From contig NZ_JBOBFT010000004.1 in the NCBI RefSeq assembly GCF_050587525.1, positions 124,001 to 188,000 on the forward strand: a stretch of DNA of 64,000 bases, written 5' to 3'. The notes under the pieces were generated by a model. It was given only the letters and a program-made list of their open reading frames with translations, searched no databases and was not told where the DNA came from. This DNA is from Plantibacter sp050587525 (GTDB taxonomy: Bacteria; Actinomycetota; Actinomycetes; Actinomycetales; Microbacteriaceae). The position numbers and the translations under genes were made by a program. Below are positions 13,309 through 21,652 of the stretch, one piece after another; the stretch's first letter is position 1; each line of letters begins with the position of its first letter.

Positions 13309-14289
13309 TTATCCCGTTGTGTTCACGCGCTCACGGACGATCGCACGGAGCGCCGGATCGAGATCGGGACGGGCGAATCGGTAGCCGAGAGCCAGGAGCC
13401 GTTCGGGGACCACCCATCGGCTCTTCAGCACGAGTTCGGTCTCCGTCCGGATGGTGATCGAACCGAGTTCGAGCATCCATCGGGGCGCGGGCAGGCCGAG
13501 GGGAACACCGAGTGCGTGTCGGAGCGTGCGCATGAAGGTGCGGTTGTCGGTGGGGTTCGGGGATGAGGTGTTGAGCACCCCGTCGACGTCGGGATGCTCG
13601 CCCACGAAGTAGATGACGCCGAGGACGTCGTCGATGTGCACCCAGCTGAAGCGTTGACGCCCACCCCCGGCACGGGAGGCGTGGTACGTGCCGGCCTCGC
13701 GCCCCGCGCGAGTGGACGGCCAGTGCCCGTCGAGTTGCGCGCCGCCGAGGCCGAACCGAGCGAGCCGCATGAGTGGGAGCAACGCGCTGCCGTCGCCGAG
13801 GACGATCGCCATCCGTAGCGCGACGCGCCGGGTTCCCGGGAGCTCGCCCGCGAAGAACGCAGCTTCCCACGCCGTCGCGACGTCCACCGAGAAGCCCGTG
13901 CCGAGTTCTCCCGTCGACTCCGTCATCGGTCGATCCTCGGCATGACGGTAGATCGTCGCCGTGGAGGAGTTGACCCACAGCGGTGGCGGGACCGCGCATG
14001 CCCGGATCGCCGTGGCGAGTTCGGTCGTCGTCTCGACGCGGGAGCGGAGGATTTCGGCTCGGTTCCGGGCGTTGTAGCGGCAGTTCACGCTCTTGCCCGC
14101 GAGGTTGACCAGGAGGTCCGCGCCGTCGAGGAGTGCCGTGATGCGCTCGGTGTCCCCCCAAACGGCATCGGTTCCGTGCCCTGCCCGTCGGCCGATCGTG
14201 CTGACCTGCGCACCCCGAGCGCGGTACGTGTCGATCAGGTACCGGCCGATGAACCCGGACGCGCCAGCGATCACGATCCGCTCGGTCAC
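13309..14289 (-). CDS. TIGR01777 family NAD-dependent epimerase/SDR protein
   Basis: A 326-residue extended-SDR protein with the Rossmann motif GASGFIGRYLI at residues 8-18, NLAGKSVNCRYNARNR (a signature of the YfcH/TIGR01777 group), a catalytic-region IYRHAEDRPMTE and SWVHIDDVLGVIYF. The C-terminal 45 residues (ALGVPLGLPAPRWMLELGS onward) match the DUF1731 domain of this group. Substrate unknown. GTG 14289 overlaps the stop of the preceding DUF4166 frame as GTGA, so translation is coupled to an upstream frame that carries a premature TGA. Confidence 0.9.
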   Translation of the reverse strand: MTERIVIAGASGFIGRYLIDTYRARGAQVSTIGRRAGHGTDAVWGDTERITALLDGADLLVNLAGKSVNCRYNARNRAEILRSRVETTTELATAIRACAVPPPLWVNSSTATIYRHAEDRPMTESTGELGTGFSVDVATAWEAAFFAGELPGTRRVALRMAIVLGDGSALLPLMRLARFGLGGAQLDGHWPSTRAGREAGTYHASRAGGGRQRFSWVHIDDVLGVIYFVGEHPDVDGVLNTSSPNPTDNRTFMRTLRHALGVPLGLPAPRWMLELGSITIRTETELVLKSRWVVPERLLALGYRFARPDLDPALRAIVRERVNTTG

Positions 14290-14945
14290 GGTGTTGCCTC
14301 CCCCGGCCGGATCGCATAGGTGAAGCGTCCGGCGTACTCGTAGAGCCTACCGAGGACGGGAGCCTCGACCACGACGGCGACGCACTGCTCCTCCGTACGT
14401 TCGTCCCATCGCTCGTGGAGGGTCACGACAGGGGCGAGGCCGGAGGGGATCCGCAGCGCCAGCCCCATGATCCGGATCGTGACCGCCGTGGATCGAAGCC
14501 GGAGCGCGCCGTCGGCGACCGACGCCTCGAGGATCGAGACGACCCGTCCCGATCACCCGAGGTCATCGACGACGATGCCGCTTCCGGCCTCCCCGCTCGT
14601 GATCAGATCGACCATCACCTGCTCGCCGTCGGCGAAACGGAACGTCCGGGTCGCCGAGACCGCGGGCGTCCCGTCGAGACCGGTGCTCGGGCGGTTCACG
14701 ACCGTGAACGGCACGGCGCGCCTCCACAGCGGGAACATGATCTGCTCGCCCGAGAACAACCGCAGCAGCGGCCAGAGCCATCGCTTCGGCGTGCCCACGG
14801 TGTCGAACACGCCGGACCCGATGCCGACGGAGCCTCGGGGAATCGCACTGAAGTAGGCACGGAGACGCGGATGCAGACCGTTCAGCGAAGCGCCGAGGGC
14901 GTCCTCGTACGGAGAGCGGACCGCGTCGGATCCGCCATACGTCAC
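14286..14945 (-). pseudogene. DUF4166 protein interrupted by an in-frame TGA
   Basis: One frame runs from GTG 14945 (11 nt after the DUF885 stop) to TGA 14288-14286, but codon 131 (14555-14553) is TGA. Before it, LNGLHPRLRAYFSAIPRGSV and GIGSGVFDTVGTPKRW match DUF4166 N-terminal sequence; after it, the same frame continues SGRVVSILEASVADGALRLR and ends LGRLYEYAGRFTYAIRPGEA, the DUF4166 C-terminal motif. No frame change is needed, so a single substitution (for example CGA or TGG to TGA in a DLG-x-SGRV context) explains it. The downstream half still overlaps the next gene as GTGA. It may be a real nonsense mutation, a sequencing error or readthrough. Confidence 0.85.
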
Positions 14946-14956
14946 CGGGTCCCGGC

Positions 14957-16633
14957 TCAGCCGAGGAGCGTCGAGCGGAGCGTGTCGAGGCCGACGCCGC
15001 CGAGATCGAGCGCCCGGCGGTGGAACTCCTTGATGCTGAACGCGTCCCCCTCGCGGCGGTGGACCTCGTCGCGCAGCTGCTCCCAGATCCGCTGCCCGAT
15101 CTTGTACGAAGGCGCCTGTCCCGGCCAGCCGAGGTAGCGGTTCACCTCGAACTTCACGAACTCGGGCGACATGTTGACGTTCCGGCCCATGAAGTCGAAC
15201 GCGTACTCGGCCGTCCACGGTCCGCTGCCGTCGGGAAGCTGCTTCTCGAGGTGCACGCCGATGTCGAGGACGACGCGAGCCGCTCGCATCCGCTGTCCGT
15301 CGAGCATGCCGAGGCGGTCCGCCGGGTCGGCGAGGTAGCCGAGCTGCTCCATGAGGCGCTCCGCGTAGAGCGCCCACCCCTCGGCGTGCCCTGACGTGCC
15401 CGCGAGCTGTCGGCGCCACGTGTTGAGCTTGCCTCGGTTGACGACGGCCTGGCCGATCTGCAGGTGGTGACCGGGAACGCCCTCGTGGTACACGGTCGTC
15501 AGCTCACGCCAGGTGTCGAACTCGGTGACGCCCTCGGGAACGGACCACCACATGCGACCGGGACGGGAGAAGTCGTCCGTCGGCCCCGTGTAGTAGATGC
15601 CGCCCTCCTGCGTGGGTGCGATCATGCACTCGAGCGCACGGATCTCCTGCGGGATGTCGAAGTGGGTCCGACCGAGCTCTTCGACGGCCCGATCGCTCGT
15701 CTCCTGCATCCAGCGCTGCAGTGCTTCCGTGCCGTGCAGTTTGCGGCTGTCGTCACGTTCCAGGAAGGCGACGGCCTCCTCGACGGAGGCGCCGGCCAGG
15801 ATCTCGTTCGCGATCGACTCCTGCTCGGCGACCATCCGGGCGAGTTCCTCGATGCCCCACTCGTAGCTCTCGTCGAGGTCGATGGTCGCGCCGAGGAATC
15901 GACGAGACTGCAACGCGTAGAGGTCACGGCCGATCGCATCGCGTTCCGTTGCGACGGGCAGGAGCTGCTGGGCCAGGAAGTCGGCGAGTTCGCCGTACGC
16001 GACGGCGGCCGCGCCCGCGTTGGCGCCGAGCTGGCTCGCGAGCGAAGCGGGGAGCTGACCCTCGTCCGGTCCTCCGTTGGCGGCGAGTTCGACGAAGAAA
16101 CCGTCCTCGGCCGCGTACCGGTTCACCTGCTCGAACACCTCGGCGACCTGTCGCTTCGCCGGAGTGATCCCCTTGTCGATGCCCTCGCGGAGCGTCTGGA
16201 TGTAGCCGTGGACCGCTTCGGGGAGGTTGCCGAGCCTGGTTGAGATCGTCTCCCAGTCGTCGACCGACGCCGTGGGCATGAGGTCGTACACCTCACGCAG
16301 CTCCTGAGCGGGCGACGCGATGACGTTGAGGTCGCGATACTGCAGGCCTGCGTCCGAGCTCTCCACGTCGAGTTCGAGCTCGTTGCCGAGGTCGGTCTTC
16401 GTGACCTCGTCGACCGCATCGACCGGCGTCGCCGAACGGAGTTCGCCGAGTGTCCGCTTCGCAGCGTCGATGTACGCCTCGTGCCCCGCCGGCGAGTAGT
16501 CGCCGTAACGGTCGTTCACCTCGTTCCGGCCGATGTACGTGCCGAGGACCGGCTGCAGCTCGACGAGGGTGTCGACCCACCGTTCAGCGATCGCGTCGAT
16601 GGGCGTGGTGGGGCGTGCGTCGTCGTTGGCCAT
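14957..16633 (-). CDS. DUF885 family protein, probable metallopeptidase
   Basis: A 558-residue protein of the DUF885 family (full length). The zinc-site-like motif YHEGVPGHHLQIGQ (near residue 400) resembles HExxH peptidases, and TGPTDDFSRPGRMWWSVPEG with the LGWPGQAPSYKIGQRIWEQL ending are typical of the family. No signal peptide, so probably cytoplasmic. Substrate unknown; some members cleave peptides. The ATG has TAGGCT 6 nt upstream and no ribosome binding site. It is the first gene of a three-gene unit with the DUF4166 and TIGR01777 genes. Confidence 0.9.
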   Translation of the reverse strand: MANDDARPTTPIDAIAERWVDTLVELQPVLGTYIGRNEVNDRYGDYSPAGHEAYIDAAKRTLGELRSATPVDAVDEVTKTDLGNELELDVESSDAGLQYRDLNVIASPAQELREVYDLMPTASVDDWETISTRLGNLPEAVHGYIQTLREGIDKGITPAKRQVAEVFEQVNRYAAEDGFFVELAANGGPDEGQLPASLASQLGANAGAAAVAYGELADFLAQQLLPVATERDAIGRDLYALQSRRFLGATIDLDESYEWGIEELARMVAEQESIANEILAGASVEEAVAFLERDDSRKLHGTEALQRWMQETSDRAVEELGRTHFDIPQEIRALECMIAPTQEGGIYYTGPTDDFSRPGRMWWSVPEGVTEFDTWRELTTVYHEGVPGHHLQIGQAVVNRGKLNTWRRQLAGTSGHAEGWALYAERLMEQLGYLADPADRLGMLDGQRMRAARVVLDIGVHLEKQLPDGSGPWTAEYAFDFMGRNVNMSPEFVKFEVNRYLGWPGQAPSYKIGQRIWEQLRDEVHRREGDAFSIKEFHRRALDLGGVGLDTLRSTLLG

Positions 16634-16639
16634 GCATCG

Positions 16640-16645
16640 AGCCTA
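16640..16645 (-). promoter_or_regulatory. -10 element for leaderless DUF885 gene
   Basis: TAGGCT on the minus strand, 6 nt before the ATG. Confidence 0.6.
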
Positions 16646-16757
16646 GGACGATCCGGCTCGACCCGCCAAGCCGAACGGGTGTCGGCCGCCCCGTATGGGA
16701 CGACCGACCCGACTGCACCGACCCGACTCCACCGACCGCTTCGCTCCGGCCGACGGC

Positions 16758-19421
16758 TCAGTGCGCTGCGGAGTCCCAGTCGTGTCCGCGGCCCACCTGG
16801 ACGTCGAGCGGAACGCGGAGATCCGCTGCGCCTGACATCCGGGCACGCACGATGCGCTCGAGCGCATCCCACTCCCCCGCAGCCGTCTCGAAGATCAATT
16901 CGTCGTGCACCTGGAGGAGCATGCGCGAGGTCAGGCCTTCTGCGGCCATGTCCTGTTCGATCCCGATCATGGCGATCTTCATGATGTCTGCCGCCGAACC
17001 CTGGATGGGGGCGTTGAGCGCTGCTCGTTCCGCGTTCTCGCGGACCAGCCGGTTGGGGCTCGAGAGCTCGGGGAAGAGACGACGGCGACCGAAGATCGTC
17101 TCCGTGTAGCCGTCCATCTTCGCCTGCTCGACGACGTGACGGAGGTAATCGCGGACCGCTCCGAAGCGCTCGAAGTAGTCGGACATGAGCTGCTTCGCCT
17201 CGGCGCTCGAGATGCGAAGCTGCTTGGAGAGTCCGAACGCGCTGAGCCCGTACGCGAGGCCGTAGGACATCGCCTTGACTTTCGTGCGCATGAGCGAGGT
17301 GACGTCTTCTGCCGGCACGCCGAAGATCCGTGCACCGACGAAGCGGTGGAGGTCCTCTCCGGCGTTGAACGCTTCGATGAGCGCTCCATCGCCCGAGAGG
17401 TGCGCCATGATCCGCATCTCGATCTGCGAATAGTCGGCGGTGAGCAGCGTCTCGTAGTCGGTCCCGGCCTGGAAGGAGGCGCGGATGCGGCGGCCTTCCT
17501 CGGTGCGGACCGGGATGTTCTGCAGGTTCGGGTCCGTCGACGAGATGCGACCCGTGCTCGTGCCGATCTGCACGTACGTCGTGTGGATGCGTCCGTCCGG
17601 CGTGATCGCCTTGTCGAGCGTCTCGACGATCTGACGGAGCTTCGTGGCGTCACGGTGCTCGAGGAGCAGTCCGAGGAAGGGATGCGGGTTCTTCTCCTGC
17701 AGGTCGGCGAGAGCGCCGGCGTCCGTGGAGTAGCCCGTCTTGTTGGCTCGTGTCTTCGGCATGCCCAGCTGGTCGAAGAGGACCTCCTGCAGCTGCTTGG
17801 GCGAACCGAGGTTCACTTCGCGGCCGATCTCTGCGAACGCCTGCGATGCGAGCTCCGCACTCTTCGTGCCGAGCTCGGCCGACAGGCCGCTCAGGATCCC
17901 GTGGTCGACCGTGACGCCGTTGAGTTCCATGTGGGCGAGCACCCGGAGGACCGGCAGCTCCATCTCCAGCAGGACCTTCAGGGACCCCGGGTCGAGGGCC
18001 GTCCTCGTCGCTGCCGCAACACGAAGCGTGTACCAGGCGGTTCCTCCGGCGGACACCGGGTCCTGGTCCGGGACGAGCTGATTCGGGTCGGCGATGGGGA
18101 GCGTCTCGTCGAGGTACCTGGCCACGAGGTCGGCGATGGACTTGTCCCCACCGCTCGGACGCAGGAGCCAACCGGCGACGACGGTGTCATAGGCGAGGCC
18201 GTCGATCGCGATGCCGGCCCGTGCCGCCGCTTTCACCTGAGGCTTCGCATCGTGCATGATCTTCGGGGCATCACCGCGGAGCCAGGCTTCGAGCGGCTCG
18301 TAGTCCGCTTCGCCCGGCTTCCAGGCGAGTGTCACGATCTCCGTCGACGTCGCGAGACCGCACGAGACGGGCAGGCCTTCGTGGAGTTCGATGTGCACAC
18401 CGATGCCGTCGGGGTTCGCAGCGGTCGTGCGGGTCAGCCAGGCCGCCAGCTCCTCGTCGAGCAGTTCCTTCTGCGCCGGCATCGACTCGCCGATCTGCGC
18501 CGTGGCCGCCGGTTCGCTCGTGGACGATTCCTTGCCCTCGAGCTTCAAGACGCGGTCGAGGAGCGTGCGGAATTCGAGTCGGCCGAAGATCGCCGTCACC
18601 TCGTCGACGTCGAGGGGCAGACGGGTCAGGTCCTTGGGGCCGACCGGGAGTTCGACGTCGGTCAGGAGTCGGTTGAGTCTGCGGTTCCTGACCGCGTTCT
18701 CCTTGTGCTCGCGAAGGCTCTCGCCGACCTTGCCGGTGATCTCGTCCGCACGCTCGAGGATCGCGTCGAGGCTGCCGAACTGGTTCAGCCACTTCACCGC
18801 CGTCTTCTCACCGACCTTGGGAATGCCGGGCAGGTTGTCGCTCGTCTCGCCGACGAGCGCCGCGATCTCCGGGTACTGCTCGGGTCGGATGCCGTAGCGG
18901 TCGAAGACTTTGGCCGGGTCGTAGCGCGTGAGTGCGGACACGCCCTGCGTCGACGGGTACAGCAGCGTGACGTCGTCGTTCACGAGCTGGATCGTGTCGC
19001 GGTCGCCGGAGACGACGAGGACCCGGAAGCCCTCGTGGGAGCCCTGGTACGCGAGCGTGGCGAGGATGTCGTCCGCTTCGTAGTCCTCTTTGCTGATGGT
19101 CGTGATGTTCATGGCCTTGAGCGCCTCTTCGAGGAGCGGCACCTGCCCCATGAACTCCGCAGGCGTCTCTCCGCGCGTCCCCTTGTACTCGGGGTACTCG
19201 CGGGTACGGAACGACCGGCGGGAGATGTCGAACGCGACGGCGATGTGCGTCGGATTCTCGTTCTTCAGGAGGTTGATGAGCATCGCGATGAAGCCGTGGA
19301 TGGCGTTGGTGTGCTGCCCGTCCCTGGTCTGGAAACTGTCCACCGGCAGGGCGTAGAACGCCCGGAACGCGAGCGAGTGGCCGTCGATGACGAGGAGGGT
19401 AGGCTTTTCTGAATCCGACAC
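16758..19421 (-). CDS. polA: DNA polymerase I
   Basis: An 887-residue replication/repair polymerase. The N-terminal 5'-nuclease covers about residues 1-290 (LLVIDGHSLAFRAFYALP, ILATLAYQG, VLVVSGDRDTIQLV). The middle region (about 320-490) corresponds to the 3'-5' exonuclease fold, but the catalytic Asp-x-Glu is absent (VHIELHEG is found instead), as usual in actinobacteria, so proofreading is probably lost. The polymerase domain shows motif A DYSQIEMRIMAHLSGDG, motif B RTKVKAMSYGLAYGLSAFG and motif C VHDELIFE. GTG 19421 has TAGGCT 6 nt upstream. It is divergent from the thioesterase gene. Confidence 0.98.
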   Translation of the reverse strand: MSDSEKPTLLVIDGHSLAFRAFYALPVDSFQTRDGQHTNAIHGFIAMLINLLKNENPTHIAVAFDISRRSFRTREYPEYKGTRGETPAEFMGQVPLLEEALKAMNITTISKEDYEADDILATLAYQGSHEGFRVLVVSGDRDTIQLVNDDVTLLYPSTQGVSALTRYDPAKVFDRYGIRPEQYPEIAALVGETSDNLPGIPKVGEKTAVKWLNQFGSLDAILERADEITGKVGESLREHKENAVRNRRLNRLLTDVELPVGPKDLTRLPLDVDEVTAIFGRLEFRTLLDRVLKLEGKESSTSEPAATAQIGESMPAQKELLDEELAAWLTRTTAANPDGIGVHIELHEGLPVSCGLATSTEIVTLAWKPGEADYEPLEAWLRGDAPKIMHDAKPQVKAAARAGIAIDGLAYDTVVAGWLLRPSGGDKSIADLVARYLDETLPIADPNQLVPDQDPVSAGGTAWYTLRVAAATRTALDPGSLKVLLEMELPVLRVLAHMELNGVTVDHGILSGLSAELGTKSAELASQAFAEIGREVNLGSPKQLQEVLFDQLGMPKTRANKTGYSTDAGALADLQEKNPHPFLGLLLEHRDATKLRQIVETLDKAITPDGRIHTTYVQIGTSTGRISSTDPNLQNIPVRTEEGRRIRASFQAGTDYETLLTADYSQIEMRIMAHLSGDGALIEAFNAGEDLHRFVGARIFGVPAEDVTSLMRTKVKAMSYGLAYGLSAFGLSKQLRISSAEAKQLMSDYFERFGAVRDYLRHVVEQAKMDGYTETIFGRRRLFPELSSPNRLVRENAERAALNAPIQGSAADIMKIAMIGIEQDMAAEGLTSRMLLQVHDELIFETAAGEWDALERIVRARMSGAADLRVPLDVQVGRGHDWDSAAH

Positions 19422-19427
19422 GGACCC

Positions 19428-19433
19428 AGCCTA
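19428..19433 (-). promoter_or_regulatory. -10 element for leaderless polA
   Basis: TAGGCT on the minus strand, 6 nt before the polA GTG, in the 55-bp divergent gap with the thioesterase gene. Confidence 0.6.
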
Positions 19434-19476
19434 CAAGCCACGTCCGACACGGGACCGGCCCGATCCGAAGGTGGAC

Positions 19477-19914
19477 ATGACGAACGACACGACCGACGAC
19501 CGGGCCGACGCCCTCGAGTACCTCACAGCCCGCGGAATGGGCGCCCTCGCGGAGAAGATGGGCATCGAGTTCACCGAATTCTCGGTCGAACGTTCGGTCG
19601 CCACGATGCCCGTCGAGGGCAACACGCAGCCGGCGATGCTCCTCCACGGCGGTGCGTACGTCGTCCTCGGCGAGTCCCTCGGATCGATGGCCGCGAACCT
19701 GTACGCCGGACGCGGTCGTCTCGCAGTCGGCATCGACATCAACGCGACCCACACGCGCTCCGCGACGAGCGGCGTCGTGACCGGCGTCTGCACGCCCATC
19801 CACCTCGGACGCAGTCTGACGGTCCACGAGATCGCCGTGACCGACGAGCAGGGCCGGCGCTGTTCGACCATCCGCATCACGAACCTCATCAAGGACGCCC
19901 CCGGCACGATCTGA
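19477..19914 (+). CDS. PaaI family hotdog-fold thioesterase
   Basis: A 145-residue single hotdog domain. It shows the PaaI-type motif NTQPAMLLHGGAYVVLGESL, with the HGG loop and the catalytic acidic residue as Glu, and GVDI-like IDINATHTRS. It probably hydrolyses an acyl-CoA thioester in the cytoplasm; substrate unknown. The ATG at 19477 has AAGGTGG just upstream; a GTG six bases earlier and a longer frame are less likely. Two hairpins follow the stop. Confidence 0.9.
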   Translation: MTNDTTDDRADALEYLTARGMGALAEKMGIEFTEFSVERSVATMPVEGNTQPAMLLHGGAYVVLGESLGSMAANLYAGRGRLAVGIDINATHTRSATSGVVTGVCTPIHLGRSLTVHEIAVTDEQGRRCSTIRITNLIKDAPGTI

Positions 19915-19922
19915 CGCTGCTC

Positions 19923-19941
19923 GCAGACCGAGCCGGTCTGC
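19923..19941 (+). terminator. Hairpin after thioesterase gene
   Basis: Perfect 8-bp stem GCAGACCG / CGGTCTGC with a 3-nt loop, 8 bases after the stop codon. Confidence 0.6.
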
Positions 19942-19977
19942 CTCGCCGGCTACGCGTCACGGTCGATCACGAACGCA

Positions 19978-20007
19978 GAACGAGCCCTCCCGAGGGAGAG
20001 CCCGTTC
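19978..20007. terminator. Bidirectional terminator, thioesterase / ANTAR regulator
   Basis: Inverted repeat GAACGAGCCCTCCC / GGGAGAGCCCGTTC, 14-bp arms with two mismatched or wobble positions, between convergent genes. Confidence 0.7.
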
Positions 20008-20045
20008 GTGACGTCTGAGTGTGTGCGCCCTGGTGTGGAGCGGTG

Positions 20046-20651
20046 CTACTTCTTGGCGCTGAGCTGCTCGATGATGGCCTGGGCCACGTCGTGCATGGTG
20101 AGACGGCGGTCCATGGACGCCTTCTGGATCCAGCGGAACGCCTCCGGTTCGCTGAGGCCCATCTTCTCGTTGAGGAGGCCCTTGGCGCGGTCGACGAGCT
20201 TGCGGGTCTCGAAACGCTCCACCATGTCGGCGACTTCGGCTTCCAGCGTGATGATCTGCTGGTAGCGCGACAGGGCGATCTCGATGGCGGGGAGCAGATC
20301 GTTCGGGGTGAACGGCTTCACGACGTAGGCGAGTGCGCCGGCTTCGCTCGCGCGCTCCACCAGCTCCTTCTGGCTGAACGCGGTGAGGAGCACAACAGGA
20401 GCGATGTGCGCCTTGCCGATGCGTTCCGCCGCGGAGATGCCGTCGAGCTGAGGCATCTTCACGTCCATGATGACGAGGTCAGGCCGAAGCTCGGTGGCAA
20501 GCGCGACAGCCGTCTCGCCGTCGCCCGCCTCTCCGACGACTTCGAATCCGTTGTCGCGGAGGATCTCGACGATGTCGAGGCGGATGAGGGATTCGTCCTC
20601 GGCGACGACGACTCGCCGCGGGGCTACGATTGGGGTCTCTTGCTCGGTCAC
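20046..20651 (-). CDS. Response regulator with ANTAR RNA-binding domain
   Basis: About 201 residues. The N-terminal CheY-like receiver has the acidic pair VVVAEDES, phospho-acceptor Asp in LVIMDVKMPQLDG, LTAFSQ and the conserved Lys in YVVKPFTP. A coiled linker precedes a C-terminal ANTAR domain (VDRAKGLLNEKMGLSEPEAF, then RLTMHDVAQAIIE), which in the AmiR/NasR/PdtaR family binds RNA hairpins and antiterminates or blocks translation. It resembles mycobacterial PdtaR; no partner kinase is adjacent. The start is taken as GTG 20651 since TAGGAT lies 6 nt upstream; ATG 20654 and TTG 20657 are in frame too. Confidence 0.93.
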   Translation of the reverse strand: MTEQETPIVAPRRVVVAEDESLIRLDIVEILRDNGFEVVGEAGDGETAVALATELRPDLVIMDVKMPQLDGISAAERIGKAHIAPVVLLTAFSQKELVERASEAGALAYVVKPFTPNDLLPAIEIALSRYQQIITLEAEVADMVERFETRKLVDRAKGLLNEKMGLSEPEAFRWIQKASMDRRLTMHDVAQAIIEQLSAKK

Positions 20652-20657
20652 CATCAA

Positions 20658-20663
20658 ATCCTA
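20658..20663 (-). promoter_or_regulatory. -10 element for leaderless ANTAR regulator gene
   Basis: TAGGAT on the minus strand, 6 nt before GTG 20651. It lies 27 bp from the 5' end of the divergent tRNA gene. Confidence 0.55.
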
Positions 20664-20689
20664 CGGTACTCTGGTGCAGGTTGTTGTGC

Positions 20690-20772
20690 GCCGGTGTGGC
20701 GGAATGGCAGACGCGGAGCACTCAAAATGCTTTGCCTGAGAGGGCGTGTGGGTTCGAGTCCCACCACCGGTA
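20690..20772 (+). tRNA. tRNA-Leu (anticodon CAA)
   Basis: Class II tRNA of 83 nt. Acceptor arms GCCGGTG and CACCGGT pair (first pair G-U), discriminator A at 20772, no encoded CCA. The anticodon arm is GAGCA-CTCAAAA-TGCTT, giving anticodon CAA for UUG codons. The variable arm is extended, and the T arm GTGGG-TTCGAGT-CCCAC is intact. UUG is rare in such high-GC genomes. Confidence 0.95.
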
Positions 20773-20932
20773 CTTCGACCAACCCGTGAGATGAGCGGGG
20801 TTTGCGGCGGTCGCCCGAATCCTGCGATACGTTTCGCCGTCGTCCGGGTTGGCCTCCGCTGCACGTCTGGTCGTCTGCTGACGATCGACACGTGCTGTGC
20901 AACTCGGGCGTGTCACGCGGGGCTCACACCAC

Positions 20933-20967
20933 AACGGGCGCATCGGATGTGATCCGACGCGCCCGTT
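20933..20967. terminator. Long hairpin between tRNA-Leu and the small membrane peptide gene
   Basis: Arms AACGGGCGC / GCGCCCGTT (9 bp) enclose a second stem CGGAT / ATCCG. It lies between the tRNA (plus) and the 35-residue ORF (minus), which converge. The bases from 20773 to here hold no gene that can be supported. Confidence 0.7.
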
Positions 20968-21047
20968 CATCCGGGACGGAATCCCGGTGTGGTGCAGCTC
21001 AGTACGTGTGTGCAGAGCCGCGGTGCAGCTCAGCGCGTGAATTCAGC

Positions 21048-21155
21048 TCAGTGGTGGTAACCGGACTTCGCGAGCGCGATCATCGAGGCGATGAGTCCGA
21101 TGCCTCCCACGATGGAGATGAATCCGAGGAAGCTGTAGAGCAGGACGTCGACCAT
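21048..21155 (-). CDS. 35-residue single-pass membrane peptide
   Basis: A short frame reading MVDVLLYSFLGFISIVGGIG then LIASMIALAKSGYHH. A hydrophobic helix of about 25 residues is followed by a short Lys/His-containing tail. The ribosome binding site is good: AAAGGTGA lies about 6 nt before the ATG at 21155. It is between the terminator at 20933-20967 and the divergent gene at 21316. The helix contains small-residue (Gly) spacing of the kind that lets helices pack. Function unknown; too short for most gene finders. Confidence 0.75.
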   Translation of the reverse strand: MVDVLLYSFLGFISIVGGIGLIASMIALAKSGYHH

Positions 21156-21315
21156 GGGTGTCACCTTTCGTGCGGTCCTGCAATCGTACCGGGCGGGTGG
21201 AGCCTGCGGGTCTACCCGGCCGACGGACGGGCGTCAATGCCTGTCGCGAAGTCCGCCTCTGCACCTACGGTCGGAGGCAGGGTCCACCGAGGCGACCCGA
21301 CGAAGGAGACGACCG

Positions 21316-21603
21316 ATGTCCGATCACGGCACTGGCACGAGCACTGGGACTGGGAACAACGACGAGAACGGAACCCGGGAGGACGTGCACGAGGCGAGCA
21401 GTGACGATCGCCTGCAGGGCATCCTGTCCCAGGTGTCGGCTGACGTGTCGCTCAACCCCGAACTGGATGCGCGCGCGTCCCTGCGAGATCGCCTGACCGA
21501 TCAGGGGATCCAGCTCGACGACGCGGCATTGGACCAGCTCGTGGCATCGATCCCGTCGTCGGCCGCGGACGAGCCCGGTCCGTTCATCCAGAACCCGGAC
21601 TGA
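21316..21603 (+). CDS. Small acidic hypothetical protein
   Basis: A 95-residue hydrophilic protein. The first 30 residues are Gly/Thr/Asn/Glu rich and likely disordered (DHGTGTSTGTGNNDENGT); residues 35-85 look helical (DRLQGILSQVSADV, ARASLRDRLTDQGIQLDD). AAGGAG lies 8 nt before the ATG. No family recognised; no signal peptide. It is followed by a strong hairpin. Confidence 0.75.
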   Translation: MSDHGTGTSTGTGNNDENGTREDVHEASSDDRLQGILSQVSADVSLNPELDARASLRDRLTDQGIQLDDAALDQLVASIPSSAADEPGPFIQNPD

Positions 21604-21615
21604 GCCTGGCCGAGC

Positions 21616-21638
21616 CGGCACGACGAGAGGTCGTGCCG
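21616..21638. terminator. Bidirectional terminator, hypothetical / SDR
   Basis: Perfect 9-bp stem CGGCACGAC / GTCGTGCCG with a 5-nt loop between convergent genes. Confidence 0.8.
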
Positions 21639-21652
21639 CAACACCCGTCCGT

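Noticed and set aside
14553..14555. TGA as selenocysteine or programmed readthrough codon in the DUF4166 gene
   Set aside because: No SECIS-like element was recognised after the codon and the position is not a conserved Cys; a simple point change is more likely.
20773..21040. ORFs of 60-80 codons on both strands after tRNA-Leu
   Set aside because: They overlap the tRNA or terminator, lack ribosome binding sites and have no recognisable sequence.
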